DNA from: Arcticibacterium luteifluviistationis
GTDB taxonomy: Bacteria; Bacteroidota; Bacteroidia; Cytophagales; Spirosomataceae
Assembly: GCF_003258705.1 (NCBI RefSeq)
Contig: NZ_CP029480.1
Location: forward strand, 2,232,001-2,296,000
Direction: 5' to 3'
DNA: 64,000 nucleotides
Both the position numbers and the translations under genes were made by a program. Positions within the stretch are counted from its first letter, which is position 1. Each line of letters opens with the position of its first letter. Below are positions 8,418 to 18,388 of the stretch, piece after piece. A model generated the notes under the pieces. It had not been told where the DNA came from, made no database searches, and saw only the letters and a list, made by a program, of their open reading frames with translations.

Positions 8418-9514
8418 GATGGTTTAATACCAAAAGAGGCTTTTATTGGATAATGGTCTGAATTTTCTAATTCTCGATAGGTTTGAAAATCAAGAATTTG
8501 GAATTTGCTTTCATCATAAAAAGCATTGTCAATTCTTAAAAAGCTAGGTATTTTATGATAAGTAAACCCAAAACCATAACCCCGATCCTCAAAACTATTT
8601 CTTAGCAGTTTTCTCACCCTGCCATAGGCATAACCATAAGGCATTTCATTAAAATCACCAGCTACAATAACGGGATATGGGCTTTTCTTAATCAATTCTT
8701 CCAATTCGTCTACTTGAAATCCTCTATCTTCAAAACCCGATTTTAACTGCGATATAATATTTTTTGCCTCTTTATTTCTTATTTCTTCATTTCTGGTGAT
8801 GGCCTTACCTACTCTGATACCCATTGACTTCATTTGCACATTGAAAACTCTAATAGTATCTTTCTTCACCACTATATCCACCATTAAGAGTCCATTATTA
8901 TTGGTTTTCCAAGAAATTTCTTCTTTACGAACAATTGGATGTTTAGAAAAAATAGCTAAACCTACAGAACCTATGTGGCTATTTTCATCAATTTTTGAGT
9001 GCATATAAGTATAGTGTGGATTATCCTTCCTTAAGCGATCAAAAACATTAAAAAGTGGATCTTTCGGCTTATTATATATTTCTTGAAAACATTTAACATC
9101 CGCACTTAAGGTATCCATATCGTTTGCTAGATTCGCCGATACTTGTTTTCCCTCCTCCGTATTAATGTGTCCATAATCACCATACATAACATTATAGCTC
9201 AAAACAGATAACTTTAATAACTCTGAGGGTTCTTCCTGCGGAAAATTAAACTTGAGTGTTCGTTCAAATAGAGGGAAACCAGCTATTAAAATCAAAAGTG
9301 AGAGTATAAACTTCCAAGAACGTGCGAAGATATAGGAGAACATAAAAAAGAAATTGGCAGCAAAGGCCAATGGCACAGTAAGTGTCAAAAAACCTACAAA
9401 CCAATGCTTTATATTGGCCTGATAAGAAAGCTGAAATACAAATAATGCATATAGCCCCACCAGGAAGTTTAAAAGGAAATAAAATTTGATGACAAACTTT
9501 TTCAGAAAATGCAC
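8414..9514 (-). CDS. Membrane-anchored endonuclease/exonuclease/phosphatase-family protein
   Basis: A 366-residue protein. The first ~100 residues contain three or four membrane segments (about 8-27, 38-62, 66-84). The remainder is an EEP (DNase I-like) domain with the expected metal and catalytic motifs: LSYNVMYGD, KCFQEIYN (metal-binding Glu), AGDFNEMPYG (Asp/Asn pair) and NSDHYPIKA near the end (catalytic His). EEP enzymes cleave phosphodiesters in nucleic acids or phosphoinositides. In Bacteroidota this membrane-anchored version is common and functionally undefined. It converges on nadE. Confidence 0.85.
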   Translation of the reverse strand: MHFLKKFVIKFYFLLNFLVGLYALFVFQLSYQANIKHWFVGFLTLTVPLAFAANFFFMFSYIFARSWKFILSLLILIAGFPLFERTLKFNFPQEEPSELLKLSVLSYNVMYGDYGHINTEEGKQVSANLANDMDTLSADVKCFQEIYNKPKDPLFNVFDRLRKDNPHYTYMHSKIDENSHIGSVGLAIFSKHPIVRKEEISWKTNNNGLLMVDIVVKKDTIRVFNVQMKSMGIRVGKAITRNEEIRNKEAKNIISQLKSGFEDRGFQVDELEELIKKSPYPVIVAGDFNEMPYGYAYGRVRKLLRNSFEDRGYGFGFTYHKIPSFLRIDNAFYDESKFQILDFQTYRELENSDHYPIKASFGIKPS

Positions 9515-9605
9515 TGTTTTAATGATCTAGAAAGGAAGCCGAAAGATAGGAAATTTTCACATTATGGTTAGTAAGTATGCCCACTTTCAAAATAGAAAAC
9601 AAAAC

Positions 9606-9636
9606 TTGGCAAAAAAGAAATATTAAAGTACCTTTG
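9606..9636 (+). promoter_or_regulatory. Putative promoter of the rimP-nusA-infB operon
   Basis: TTG at 9606-9608 and a perfect TAnnTTTG box (TACCTTTG, 9629-9636) are separated by 20 bases, the spacing expected for the Bacteroidota primary sigma factor. It lies about 70 bases before the rimP ATG. Confidence 0.6.
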
Positions 9637-9654
9637 CAGCAGAATGGTGACGTT

Positions 9655-9680
9655 GAGGAGGGTTTAGACCTCCTTTTTTA
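9655..9680 (+). promoter_or_regulatory. Leader hairpin with T run upstream of rimP (possible attenuator)
   Basis: AGGAGG (9656-9661) pairs with CCTCCT (9669-9674) around a seven-base loop, followed directly by TTTTTT. It sits between the putative promoter and the rimP start, so it would form at the very 5' end of the operon transcript. It has the form of an intrinsic terminator, and since the operon encodes NusA an attenuation role is possible. The pairing is seen; regulation is inferred. Confidence 0.5.
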
Positions 9681-9704
9681 TTGCTACATATTCTGAATCA
9701 AAGT

Positions 9705-10166
9705 ATGCTCGACTCTCAACAAATTGGACAAATAGTAGAAGAACTACTCGACCTTGAATTACAGTTCTTGGTTGATGTTAAGACAAGTAGCTCCAAGATC
9801 AGACAAAAAATAACGGTACTAATTGATACCGATGAGGGAATAGGAATTGCGGATTGCAGCAGAATAAGTAGAGAACTAGGTGACAGATTAGAAGAATTGA
9901 TTGATGATGCTTATACATTAGAAGTTTCTTCTCCCGGTTTAGATACCCCGTTAAAAATAAAACGTCAGTACCATAAAAATATAGGTAAGAGTTTAAAGGT
10001 AATTACTTTAGATGGTCAAGAAATCAAAGGAGAACTACTGGAAGCAGGAGACCTTGAGATTACCGTTTTGCCTGAGAAGAAGAAGAAAGAAAAAAAAGAA
10101 CCAGAAAAAATAAATCTGGCTTTTGAAAATATTAAAGAGGCTCGTGTACAAGTCACTTTTAACTAA
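9705..10166 (+). CDS. rimP: Ribosome maturation factor RimP
   Basis: A protein of about 153 residues that assists maturation of the 30S ribosomal subunit. Visible hallmarks are the N-terminal alpha-beta domain (ELLDLELQFLVDVKTSS), IDTDEGIGIADCSRISRELGDRLEE, and the family signature YTLEVSSPGLDTPLK. These are followed by a small SH3-like C-terminal domain with a lysine-rich insertion (EKKKKEKKEPEK). The ATG at 9705 is preferred over the TTG at 9681, which lies just after the leader hairpin. It is the first gene of the rimP-nusA-infB operon, with nusA 20 bases downstream. Confidence 0.92.
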   Translation: MLDSQQIGQIVEELLDLELQFLVDVKTSSSKIRQKITVLIDTDEGIGIADCSRISRELGDRLEELIDDAYTLEVSSPGLDTPLKIKRQYHKNIGKSLKVITLDGQEIKGELLEAGDLEITVLPEKKKKEKKEPEKINLAFENIKEARVQVTFN

Positions 10167-10186
10167 AAATTTAAACATTTTCTATA

Positions 10187-11431
10187 ATGGATAGTGGAGA
10201 TTTAGTAGCGTCGTTTTCGGAGTTTGCCCGTGAAAAAAACATAGACAGACCTACCATGATTGCGGTTTTGGAGGACGTTTTACGTACCATGATTCGTAAG
10301 AAATACGAGGACGATCACAACTTTGACATCATTCTAAACGCCGAAACTGGTGACTTAGAGATGTGGCGTACGCGTGAAATTGTTGACGATAACTCTGAAG
10401 ACATTTGGGATACTGATAAAATCCCACTGACAGAAGCTAGAAAAATAGAGCCTGATTTTGAGATTGGTGAAGAGGTAGCCGAAGAGGTTAAACTTATTGA
10501 CTTTGGAAGAAGAGTAGTACAAACTGCTCGCCAAACACTTATTCAAAAGATTAAGGATCTTGAAAAAGAAATGCTTTATGATTTATATAAAGATCAAGTA
10601 GGCGAACTTTTGACAGTAGACGTTTATCAGATTTTAGGTCGTGAAGTTATTTGTCTTGACATGGATGGTAATGAACTTTCTTTACCGAAGTTCGAGCAAA
10701 TACCAAAAGATAGATTCCGTAAAGGAAACAGTATAAGAGCCGTAGTTCATAAAGCCGAACTTAATAATGGAAACCCAAGAGTGCTTCTTTCGAGAACTTC
10801 TCCTGTTTTTCTTGAAAGACTTTTTGAGCAAGAGATTCCTGAAATCCTTGACGGTCTTATCTCTATAAAGAAAATAGTAAGAGAGCCAGGAGACAGAGCT
10901 AAAGTAGCTGTAGAGTCTTTTGATGACAGAATTGATCCTGTAGGAGCTTGTGTAGGAATGAAAGGTAGCAGAATTCACAGCATTGTGCGTGAACTCGAAA
11001 ACGAAAACATTGATGTAATTCAATGGACTGACAATACCCACCTATTTATTTCAAGAGCACTGAGCCCTGCAAAAATAAGTTCAGTTCAAATAGATGAGAA
11101 TGGAGAAAGAGCTTCCGTATTCCTAAAGCCAGACCAAGTGTCGTTGGCGATTGGTAGAGGAGGTTTGAATATCAAATTAGCTAGCCGCCTTATAGGCATG
11201 GAGCTAGATGTATTCCGTGATGTGGAGCAAGACTTCATTGAGGAAGATGTGGACTTAACAGAGTTTTCTGATGAAATTGAAGCTTGGGTATTAAAAGAGC
11301 TTCATGGTATTGGTTTAGATACTGCAAAATCAGTATTAGCTCTGAATAAAGAAGAATTGGTAAGAAGAACCGAACTTGAGGAAAGTACGGTAGTAGAGGT
11401 ATTAGCTATTTTAGCAAGCGAATTCGAATAA
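10187..11431 (+). CDS. nusA: Transcription termination/antitermination factor NusA
   Basis: A 414-residue RNA-polymerase-associated factor that modulates pausing, termination and antitermination. Domains in order: N-terminal RNAP-binding domain (1 to about 130), S1 RNA-binding domain (about 135-200, GELLTVDVYQILGREVICLD), and two KH domains, with VGMKGSRIH near residue 257 and AIGRGGLNIKLA near 321. A C-terminal helix-hairpin-helix-like segment follows (LHGIGLDTAKSVLAL). The length is typical of NusA lacking the extra acidic repeats of gammaproteobacteria. It is the second gene of the operon, 61 bases before infB. Confidence 0.95.
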   Translation: MDSGDLVASFSEFAREKNIDRPTMIAVLEDVLRTMIRKKYEDDHNFDIILNAETGDLEMWRTREIVDDNSEDIWDTDKIPLTEARKIEPDFEIGEEVAEEVKLIDFGRRVVQTARQTLIQKIKDLEKEMLYDLYKDQVGELLTVDVYQILGREVICLDMDGNELSLPKFEQIPKDRFRKGNSIRAVVHKAELNNGNPRVLLSRTSPVFLERLFEQEIPEILDGLISIKKIVREPGDRAKVAVESFDDRIDPVGACVGMKGSRIHSIVRELENENIDVIQWTDNTHLFISRALSPAKISSVQIDENGERASVFLKPDQVSLAIGRGGLNIKLASRLIGMELDVFRDVEQDFIEEDVDLTEFSDEIEAWVLKELHGIGLDTAKSVLALNKEELVRRTELEESTVVEVLAILASEFE

Positions 11432-11492
11432 AAACGCTGTATCTTTACCACCGAATCAGATCCTCAAAATAAAAAAGCGTTAAAATAGATTT

Positions 11493-14477
11493 ATGGCAGA
11501 AAATAAAGTGATGCGGCTGAGCCAAGTGGCAAGAAAATTAAACGTGAGTCTTACTCATGTAGTGGAAGCACTTGCCTCAGAGGGTCACAACGTAGGAACT
11601 AATCCAAACGCCAAATTGAGCTCCGACTTACTTGCAATATTGCAAGACAAATACAAGTCGTCAGCCTTGATTGGTGGTAATAAGCCAAAAGCCGAAGAGA
11701 CTAAACCTGATAATCAGGATTCTGAAATACTTTATTTTAGAGAGGAGCCTAAAGCCAAGGAGGAACCAATAATTGAGAAAGTCAAATTTGAGACTAAGCT
11801 TGATGGGCCTAAAGTTTTAGGTAAAATTGATTTAGATGCTAAGTCTAAGCCAGTTCAAGAATCACCAGCTCCAGAGCCAACTCCTGCTCCCGAGCCAACT
11901 CCAGCTCCTGAACCGGTACCAACGCCGAAACCTGAGGTAAAAACGGAACCTATCCTAGAGCCTGAGCCAAAGCCGGAGACCAAAGTAGTTCCTGAACCCG
12001 TTATTGAGGTAAAAGCAGAACCTGCTCCGAAGCCGGAGCCAGAACCTGTACCTGTAGTTGAGGCAAAGCAACCTGAGAAGGAAGTTACACCTCCTACACC
12101 TGTAGTTGAAGAAAAGAAACCAGAGCCAAAAGCAGAAGAAGCACCTAAAAAAGAGCCAGCTCCTGAAAGCAAAAAGCCTGAAATCATTAAGACTGAAGCA
12201 CCTAAACCTGAGGTAAAAGCAGAACCTGCTAAGCCAGCGGATAGTGGTATCATAAAAGCCAAAGGTGACAAACTTGCAGGACTTAAAGTTCTAGGAAAAA
12301 TAGAACTTCCTGTAGAGAAGAAGCCAGAGTCTAGTGGAGACCGTAAAAAAAGAAAGCGTAAGCATGTTAGCCGTATGGGCAAGCTTACTGGTATAACTGA
12401 TCAGCAGTTTTTCAAAAAGAAAGAAAGCGAAGGTCAAGATAAGAAAACTGGCACTGGCGGAACTGGACCAGGAACTGGTGGTCAAAATAGACCACACGAC
12501 CGTAATGCTAACAAAAAACGTGGCGGAGGCGGCGGAGGCAGAAAAGAAGCCCCTAAAGAAGTTGATGTTAAAGATAGCATTAAGCAAACTCTTGCGAGAA
12601 TGCAATCTAGAGGTGGTCAGGACTTTGGTGCCAAACAAAGAAGAGAAAAACGTAAGAGTAGAGCAGAGAGAGCCGAACTGGATGAGGCAATCGAACAACA
12701 CGAAAGCACATACCTAAAAGTAACTGAATTTATTTCAGCTTCTGAATTAGCATCGCTGATGGACGTGTCTGTCAATGAAGTTATAGGAACATGTATGGAA
12801 ATGGGAATGTTTGTTTCCATTAACCAGCGTCTTGATGCTGAATCTATTCAAATGATTGCTCTTGAATATGACTTTGAAGTAGAATTCATTTCTGCTGAAG
12901 AGGAAATTCATGCTGAAAATCTTGAAGTAGTAGATGCTCCAGAAGATCTTAAACCTAGAGCTCCAATTGTTACTATCATGGGTCACGTTGACCATGGTAA
13001 AACATCTTTACTAGATTACATCAGAACTACTAAAGTAGCCACTGGTGAAGCTGGAGGAATTACACAGCATATCGGTGCTTATAATGTAGAAGTACAAACT
13101 GGTGAAAATAAAGGTAAGTCGCTGACATTCTTAGATACACCTGGTCACGAAGCCTTTACGGCCATGAGAGCCAGGGGTGCTAAAGTAACCGATGTTGTTA
13201 TTATTGTAATCTCTGCTGATGACTCTGTCATGCCGCAAACTAGAGAGGCTATTAACCATGCTCAGAATGCTGGAGTGCCTATCGTTTTTGCCTTAAACAA
13301 AATTGACAAAGTTGGTGCTGACCCTGATAAAATCAGACAAGACCTTTCTAAAGAAAACATTCTTTTAGAATCTTGGGGTGGTAAATATCAAGAACAAGAA
13401 ATTTCTGCCAAAACAGGTAAAGGAATTGAGGAATTACTTGATAAAGTATTATTAGAATCTGAACTATTAGAACTTAAAGCTAATCCAGATAGACAAGCAA
13501 ACGGAACCGTTATTGAAGCAACTCTTGATAAAGGAAGAGGTTATGTAGCTACTATTTTGGTAGAAGCAGGAACACTAGCTGTTGGTGATATCATCTTGGC
13601 GGGTCAGTACTTCGGACGTGTTAGAGCTATGATTGATGATTTGGGAGGCAGAATTAAAAAAGCCGGACCATCTACACCAGTTCAGATACTTGGTTTACCA
13701 GGTGCTCCACAAGCCGGTGATAAGTTCAACGTGATGGAAACTGATAGAGAAGCGAGAGAAATTGCGAACAAACGTGAGCAAATCATCCGTGAGCAAAGTA
13801 TCAGAGCAAAAAGACATATTACACTTGACGAAATTGGTAGACGTAAAGCTATCGGTTCCTTTAAAGAGCTTAACGTTATTGTCAAAGGTGACGTGGATGG
13901 TTCTGTTGAAGCACTTTCTGATTCCTTGCTAAAACTTTCTACTGAGGAAGTACAAGTTAAGATTATACACAAAGGTGTTGGTCAAATTTCTGAATCTGAT
14001 GTACTTCTTGCGAGTGCTGCGGATGCAATTATCTTAGGTTTCCAAGTGAGACCTTCAGCTAATGCCAGAAGAATAGCCGATACTGAAGAAATTGAAATAA
14101 GACTATACTCTGTTATCTATGCAGCCATTGATGAGATAAAAGATGCCATGGAAGGCTTACTTGCTCCTACAGAGGAAGAATTCATCACAGGTACTATAGA
14201 AGTTAGAGAAATTTTCAAAATATCTAAAGTGGGTACTATTGCCGGTAGTTTTGTAACTGACGGATATGTCAAACGAGCTAACAATGTTAGAATTGTTAGA
14301 GACGGAATTGTATTACATGATGGCTCTATTGACCAATTGAAACGTTTCAAAGACGATGTTTCGGAAGTCAAAAAAGGTTACGAATGTGGTATTAAAATCA
14401 ATAAATTCAATGATCTCCAAATGGGTGACATCATTGAGTCTTATGAAACTCGTGAGATAAAAAGAACACTTAAATAA
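11493..14477 (+). CDS. infB: Translation initiation factor IF-2
   Basis: A 994-residue GTPase that places initiator tRNA on the 30S subunit and drives subunit joining. Residues 1-60 are an IF2_N-like domain ([19 protein letters not shown]). Residues about 65-400 are a low-complexity linker: first a Pro/Glu/Lys-rich stretch with repeats of PAPEPT, then a basic, Gly-rich stretch. The G domain starts near 490 with GHVDHGKT (G1), DTPGHEAF (G3), NKID (G4) and SAKTG (G5). Domains II-IV follow, including the C-terminal fMet-tRNA-binding part ([16 protein letters not shown]). A clear terminator ends the operon just downstream. Confidence 0.97.
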   Translation: MAENKVMRLSQVARKLNVSLTHVVEALASEGHNVGTNPNAKLSSDLLAILQDKYKSSALIGGNKPKAEETKPDNQDSEILYFREEPKAKEEPIIEKVKFETKLDGPKVLGKIDLDAKSKPVQESPAPEPTPAPEPTPAPEPVPTPKPEVKTEPILEPEPKPETKVVPEPVIEVKAEPAPKPEPEPVPVVEAKQPEKEVTPPTPVVEEKKPEPKAEEAPKKEPAPESKKPEIIKTEAPKPEVKAEPAKPADSGIIKAKGDKLAGLKVLGKIELPVEKKPESSGDRKKRKRKHVSRMGKLTGITDQQFFKKKESEGQDKKTGTGGTGPGTGGQNRPHDRNANKKRGGGGGGRKEAPKEVDVKDSIKQTLARMQSRGGQDFGAKQRREKRKSRAERAELDEAIEQHESTYLKVTEFISASELASLMDVSVNEVIGTCMEMGMFVSINQRLDAESIQMIALEYDFEVEFISAEEEIHAENLEVVDAPEDLKPRAPIVTIMGHVDHGKTSLLDYIRTTKVATGEAGGITQHIGAYNVEVQTGENKGKSLTFLDTPGHEAFTAMRARGAKVTDVVIIVISADDSVMPQTREAINHAQNAGVPIVFALNKIDKVGADPDKIRQDLSKENILLESWGGKYQEQEISAKTGKGIEELLDKVLLESELLELKANPDRQANGTVIEATLDKGRGYVATILVEAGTLAVGDIILAGQYFGRVRAMIDDLGGRIKKAGPSTPVQILGLPGAPQAGDKFNVMETDREAREIANKREQIIREQSIRAKRHITLDEIGRRKAIGSFKELNVIVKGDVDGSVEALSDSLLKLSTEEVQVKIIHKGVGQISESDVLLASAADAIILGFQVRPSANARRIADTEEIEIRLYSVIYAAIDEIKDAMEGLLAPTEEEFITGTIEVREIFKISKVGTIAGSFVTDGYVKRANNVRIVRDGIVLHDGSIDQLKRFKDDVSEVKKGYECGIKINKFNDLQMGDIIESYETREIKRTLK

Positions 14478-14481
14478 GTAG

Positions 14482-14513
14482 AATAGAGCTGCAAATTTTG
14501 TAGCTCTATTTTA
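14482..14513 (+). terminator. Terminator of the rimP-nusA-infB operon
   Basis: AATAGAGCTGCAAA pairs with TTTGTAGCTCTATT (one G-T wobble) over a short loop, followed by TTTTAT. It starts four bases after the infB stop codon. Confidence 0.85.
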
Positions 14514-14609
14514 TCAAATACTATTTTCAATATATTCTGAAAATATAATATTATTAATAACTTGTATAAATGCCTTTTTTGCGGTTATTTTGCTAGAAGT
14601 TAAAGTGCT

Positions 14610-15251
14610 ATGCTAATAATCAATTCTGAAGCGGAAGCCTATTGTACATCAATATGCGACCCTGAACCTCCGATTTTGAAAGAAATAAGGAGAGATACCA
14701 ACGCCAATGTCTTACAGCCAAGAATGCTGTCAGGACATTTTCAAGGTAGGTTATTATCTGTACTTTCACATTTAGTTTGTCCAAAGCGTGTGCTTGAAAT
14801 AGGCACTTATACCGGCTATTCCGCTATTTGTTTAGCCGAAGGCCTAGCAGAGGGCGGAAAAGTAATTAGCATAGATGTCAATGAAGAATTAGAAGAAAAA
14901 ACGAACAACAATATACTCAAGTCTGGTTTTCAAGATAGAATCGAACACATTGTAGGTGATGCTTTAGAACTTATTCCAACATTAGAAGGAGGTTTTGACC
15001 TTGTTTTTATTGATGCCAATAAAAGAAACTATGAACACTATTTTGACCTAGTAATTGACAAAGTAAACCCAAATGGCTTAATAATTTCTGACAACGTTCT
15101 TTGGGACGGTAAAGTCTTTGACAAAAACTCAAGGGACCTTACTACCAAAGCTCTCAGAAAATATAATTTAAAGCTAAAAGAAGATAAAAGAATACAAAAA
15201 GTGCTATTACCACTAAGGGACGGCCTGATGGTGGCAAGAAAAATTTCCTAA
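14610..15251 (+). CDS. Class I SAM-dependent O-methyltransferase (caffeoyl-CoA OMT-like)
   Basis: A 213-residue methyltransferase. The SAM-binding motif I is RVLEIGTYTGYSAICLA (near residue 65), followed by the acidic ribose-binding strand KVISIDVNEE. The metal- and catechol-binding segments are DLVFIDANKRNYEHYFD and LIISDNVLWDGKV, as in cation-dependent O-methyltransferases of the plant CCoAOMT type. Bacterial members methylate small catechols or are of unknown substrate. It ends one base before the lytic transglycosylase gene, so the two are transcriptionally coupled. Confidence 0.88.
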   Translation: MLIINSEAEAYCTSICDPEPPILKEIRRDTNANVLQPRMLSGHFQGRLLSVLSHLVCPKRVLEIGTYTGYSAICLAEGLAEGGKVISIDVNEELEEKTNNNILKSGFQDRIEHIVGDALELIPTLEGGFDLVFIDANKRNYEHYFDLVIDKVNPNGLIISDNVLWDGKVFDKNSRDLTTKALRKYNLKLKEDKRIQKVLLPLRDGLMVARKIS

Positions 15252-15252
15252 T

Positions 15253-17334
15253 ATGAAAAACATTATACTCCTATTCTCTGCTCTTGTGAGCTTTCCCATT
15301 TTCGCACAGGTAGATTACAGTATACCCGAAACCCCTAAAAAAATTGAGTTTGCAAATGTGATTGTCAATCTTGACATAGAAACTCAAAAAAAAGTTGGCA
15401 ACTATGTTACGTCACTTCTTACTCCACAAAACTCTTATTTGGAAAATAAGCTAGAGCTTATGCAATGGTATTTCCCTTATATAGAGGAAATACTTGAGCA
15501 AGAAAATGTCCCAGACGACTTAAAGTACCTTGCTGTTCAAGAAAGTGCTCTCAAATCTGATGCTCTCTCTTCTTCTGCTGCCGTTGGTTTTTGGCAATTT
15601 AAAGAAGCTACTGGTACAGAGCTTGGCTTAGTAATTAACAATAACATTGACGAGCGTAAGTATCTTTTTGCAAGTACTAAAGCTGCTGCAGATTATTTCA
15701 AAAAGAACAACCTCATTTTCAAAAACTGGATCTCTTGTATCTACGCATATAACCAAGGACCAACAGGTGCATCAAAAGCCATTCCTGAAAGCTGGTCCTA
15801 TGCAAGTGAAGTAGATTTCAATAAAGATACTCCTGAGTATTTACTTAAAGCCTTAGCTCATAGAATAGCTTTTGAACATAGACTGAATAGATTGAAAGCC
15901 TCCCCAAGAAAACTATTAGTCTACCCTACCCGCTCTAAATCACTGGCACAAATTGCAGTAGAACTTAGCGTAGACCTTAGTGAACTAAGACAATATAATC
16001 TCTGGTTAAATTCGGCATCAACTCCATCTGGCAAGGAATATAAAGTACTTATTCCTATTAGCTTAGCAAGAGAGCAAGAGATTCTTGAATTAATCTCCAA
16101 CAGAAAAGAGCTAGTAAGTTCAGACAAGGACTTCCCCGTTTTGGTAAAGAAAACTTTAGTCACTACATCTGATGACCAACCTATCTTATATGATATCAAT
16201 GGTAAAGTCGGTATTCTTGCTGAACCAGGAGATGAAGCTTCACAGCTTGCTAGCAAAGCAGGTTTCCCTTTAAGTACTTTCTTGAAGTTAAATGACCTAG
16301 ACGATAAACATATTGTAAAAACTGGCCGCGTATACTACCTAGAAAAGAAAGCAAAAAAAGCGGCTGTTGAGTTTCATACCGCTAGAAAAGGTCAAACCTT
16401 TTGGGATATCTCTCAGATTTACGGAATAAGACTAAAAAAACTTCTTAAATATAACCGCTTAAAGTCACCAGAAGCGGTTCAGCCTGGAAGAGTTATTTGG
16501 CTTCAAAAGAAAAGACCAAAAAATCAACCAGTAGAAATAATTGAAGAAGTCCTTACTGAAGACGAGTACCCGACTATTCCCGTAGAAACCAGATACGAAA
16601 GGGAAGATGTGGTATCATCTGACCCAGTGGAAGAAGACCTTTTTAATAATTCTTCAAAAACCAATTCTGGAGTAATTAAATTAAGCACTGACGATGAAAC
16701 TGAAGTAGAAAAACCTGTGGTTAAAAAAGTAAAGCCGAAACCACAACCAGTTCAACCAAGAGTTATAGAACCAAGACCCGAACCTGTTAGAACTAAACCT
16801 GTAGCAATCGAAAGTTATGAAACATCTAGAGAGCAAAGAACGCACCTAGTAAGACAAGGTGAAACTCTTTTCTCTATTTCTAAACAATATGGTCTTAGCC
16901 TTAGCGAACTAAGAAGGCTTAACAATATGTCAAGTAATGATATACTGAAATATGGAGACGAACTTATTGTAAACAGAAATAGTACTCGCTCTAACGGAAA
17001 TTCTTCAGGCGGAGGCATTGTTTACCACAATGTTACAAAAGGGGAAACGCTTTACTCGTTATCAAAGCAGTATAACACGAGTGTTGGAAACATTCAAACA
17101 TGGAATGACATAATAGGCACTAACATTTCTATTGGAGAAAGATTGATAGTATCACAGAATGGAACAGATGCAAACAACTACTCTCCGCAAACTCCTGGTA
17201 CCCATACTGTAAGCAAAGGGGAAACATTATATAGCATATCAAAACGTTATGATATTCCTTTATCTCAATTAAAATCGATTAACAATTTAAATAGCAATAT
17301 TATTGAAATTGGTCAAGTTTTACGTGTTAGATAA
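15253..17334 (+). CDS. LysM-containing lytic transglycosylase (MltD-like)
   Basis: A 693-residue secreted murein hydrolase. Signal peptide at residues 1-18 (IILLFSALVSFPIFAQ). The SLT domain (about 75-220) has the catalytic Glu in AVQESALKSD (near 97), followed by AAVGFWQF and AYNQGP, which are diagnostic of the MltD class. C-terminal LysM peptidoglycan-binding modules begin near 374 (KGQTFWDISQIYG), 529 (QGETLFSISKQYG), 590 (KGETLYSLSKQYN) and 650 (KGETLYSISKRYD). A weaker LysM-like segment lies near 227. A charged Pro/Lys-rich linker separates the first LysM from the last three. The enzyme cuts glycan strands to 1,6-anhydro products during wall remodelling. Confidence 0.92.
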   Translation: MKNIILLFSALVSFPIFAQVDYSIPETPKKIEFANVIVNLDIETQKKVGNYVTSLLTPQNSYLENKLELMQWYFPYIEEILEQENVPDDLKYLAVQESALKSDALSSSAAVGFWQFKEATGTELGLVINNNIDERKYLFASTKAAADYFKKNNLIFKNWISCIYAYNQGPTGASKAIPESWSYASEVDFNKDTPEYLLKALAHRIAFEHRLNRLKASPRKLLVYPTRSKSLAQIAVELSVDLSELRQYNLWLNSASTPSGKEYKVLIPISLAREQEILELISNRKELVSSDKDFPVLVKKTLVTTSDDQPILYDINGKVGILAEPGDEASQLASKAGFPLSTFLKLNDLDDKHIVKTGRVYYLEKKAKKAAVEFHTARKGQTFWDISQIYGIRLKKLLKYNRLKSPEAVQPGRVIWLQKKRPKNQPVEIIEEVLTEDEYPTIPVETRYEREDVVSSDPVEEDLFNNSSKTNSGVIKLSTDDETEVEKPVVKKVKPKPQPVQPRVIEPRPEPVRTKPVAIESYETSREQRTHLVRQGETLFSISKQYGLSLSELRRLNNMSSNDILKYGDELIVNRNSTRSNGNSSGGGIVYHNVTKGETLYSLSKQYNTSVGNIQTWNDIIGTNISIGERLIVSQNGTDANNYSPQTPGTHTVSKGETLYSISKRYDIPLSQLKSINNLNSNIIEIGQVLRVR

Positions 17335-17346
17335 ATTATTTAACAC

Positions 17347-17949
17347 ATGGCAAATTTTGACACTCCAGACTGGAATTTTTACGATATGATATTAATAGAC
17401 GACACCTGCATCAGTGATGATATAAAAGAAAAACAGTTTGTTTGTAACCTTGAGAAATGCAAGGGAGCCTGCTGTGTAGAAGGAGACTTAGGTGCACCTT
17501 TGGAAGAATCTGAACTTCCGGTTCTTATAGAGCTTTATGACAAAATAAAGCCGTACTTATCGCCAGAAGGTATTAAGGCCATAGAAGAGCAAGGCGTTTA
17601 TGTAGAAGACGAAGAAGGAGACTTTAGCACCACTACTATTGGTGATAGAGAATGTGCCTATGCTGTCTATGAAAAAAACGGTATGTTAAAATGTGGTATA
17701 GAGCAAGCTTATAATGATGAAGCTATTGACTTTTTAAAGCCGATATCTTGCCATCTCTACCCTATCAGAGTAACAAAGTATGAGGATTTCCATGCTCTTA
17801 ATTATGACCAATGGAGTATCTGTACCGATGCCTGTGAACTAGGAGAAAAGCTCGGTGTTCCTGTCTACAAATTCCTCAAAGAACCATTAGAAAGAGCTTA
17901 CGGTGAGGAATGGTATCAAAAACTGACAATAGAAATTGAAGGAAAATAA
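17347..17949 (+). CDS. DUF3109 family cysteine-rich protein
   Basis: A 200-residue soluble protein with a conserved cysteine pattern: [19 protein letters not shown] near the N-terminus, then [23 protein letters not shown] and ICTDACELG. The spacing resembles YkgJ-type zinc- or iron-sulfur-binding proteins, and the family is catalogued as DUF3109. Function unknown. It is tightly placed in an operon: 12 bases after the transglycosylase and overlapping the next gene by 14 bases, so translational coupling with the alkyltransferase-like gene is likely. Confidence 0.85.
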   Translation: MANFDTPDWNFYDMILIDDTCISDDIKEKQFVCNLEKCKGACCVEGDLGAPLEESELPVLIELYDKIKPYLSPEGIKAIEEQGVYVEDEEGDFSTTTIGDRECAYAVYEKNGMLKCGIEQAYNDEAIDFLKPISCHLYPIRVTKYEDFHALNYDQWSICTDACELGEKLGVPVYKFLKEPLERAYGEEWYQKLTIEIEGK

Positions 17950-18262
17950 GTTTGAAGATATTTATGATATTGTAAAACTTATCCCACCTGGACGAGTCAG
18001 TTCATATGGTGCCATAGCGGAATACCTTGGCTCAAAAAGAGGTGCAAGATTAGTAGGTTGGGCCATGAACGCATTAAACAACAGGGCTGACGTACCTGCC
18101 CATAGAGTGGTTAATAGGAACGGGTTACTTTCTGGGAAAAATGCCTTTCCAAGCCCTTCTATGATGCAAGAAAAGCTTGAAGCAGAAAATATCAAAATCA
18201 TAGACGATAAAATCCAGAATTTCGACCATGTATTTTGGAATCCGAACACCGAACTTTTATGA
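17936..18262 (+). CDS. Alkyltransferase-like (MGMT-family) DNA-binding protein
   Basis: A 108-residue protein matching only the DNA-binding/active-site domain of O6-alkylguanine-DNA alkyltransferase. The active-site segment normally reads PCHR, but here it reads [11 protein letters not shown] with Ala replacing the alkyl-accepting Cys. The protein should therefore bind O6-alkylguanine lesions without repairing them directly, as alkyltransferase-like (ATL) proteins do when they route lesions to nucleotide excision repair. [15 protein letters not shown] and [12 protein letters not shown] are the HTH and Arg-finger regions. It starts at a TTG inside the end of the DUF3109 gene; no ATG fits as well. 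Confidence 0.85.
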   Translation: MKENKFEDIYDIVKLIPPGRVSSYGAIAEYLGSKRGARLVGWAMNALNNRADVPAHRVVNRNGLLSGKNAFPSPSMMQEKLEAENIKIIDDKIQNFDHVFWNPNTELL

Positions 18263-18309
18263 AATCTTTCAAATTCTAGAGTTCCGACTACCCGTTGAAT
18301 TAAGAATAT

Positions 18310-18331
18310 TAATTTTTATATATAAAAATTA
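18310..18331. promoter_or_regulatory. Perfect 22-bp AT palindrome upstream of the Lrp gene
   Basis: AATTTTTATA followed directly by its reverse complement TATAAAAATT (18311-18330), extended by one pair on each side. It lies 19 bases before the -33 element of the putative Lrp-gene promoter. Position and symmetry suit an operator for the adjacent regulator. AT-rich DNA can give such palindromes by chance. Confidence 0.35.
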
Positions 18332-18349
18332 TAAAATCAACGTCGGTTA

Positions 18350-18377
18350 TTGTAACTTTATACCAAATTTAATTTTG
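18350..18377 (+). promoter_or_regulatory. Putative promoter of the Lrp/AsnC gene
   Basis: TTG at 18350-18352 and a perfect TAnnTTTG box (TAATTTTG, 18370-18377), 17 bases apart. The ATG at 18389 is only 11 bases beyond, so the transcript would be nearly leaderless. Confidence 0.5.
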
Positions 18378-18388
18378 ATATAAAAAAC

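Noticed and set aside
11855-12382. Open frame of 175 codons antisense to infB
   Set aside because: It mirrors the Pro/Glu-rich repeat of IF-2 and gives a low-complexity Gly/Ser/Phe product; no independent gene evidence.
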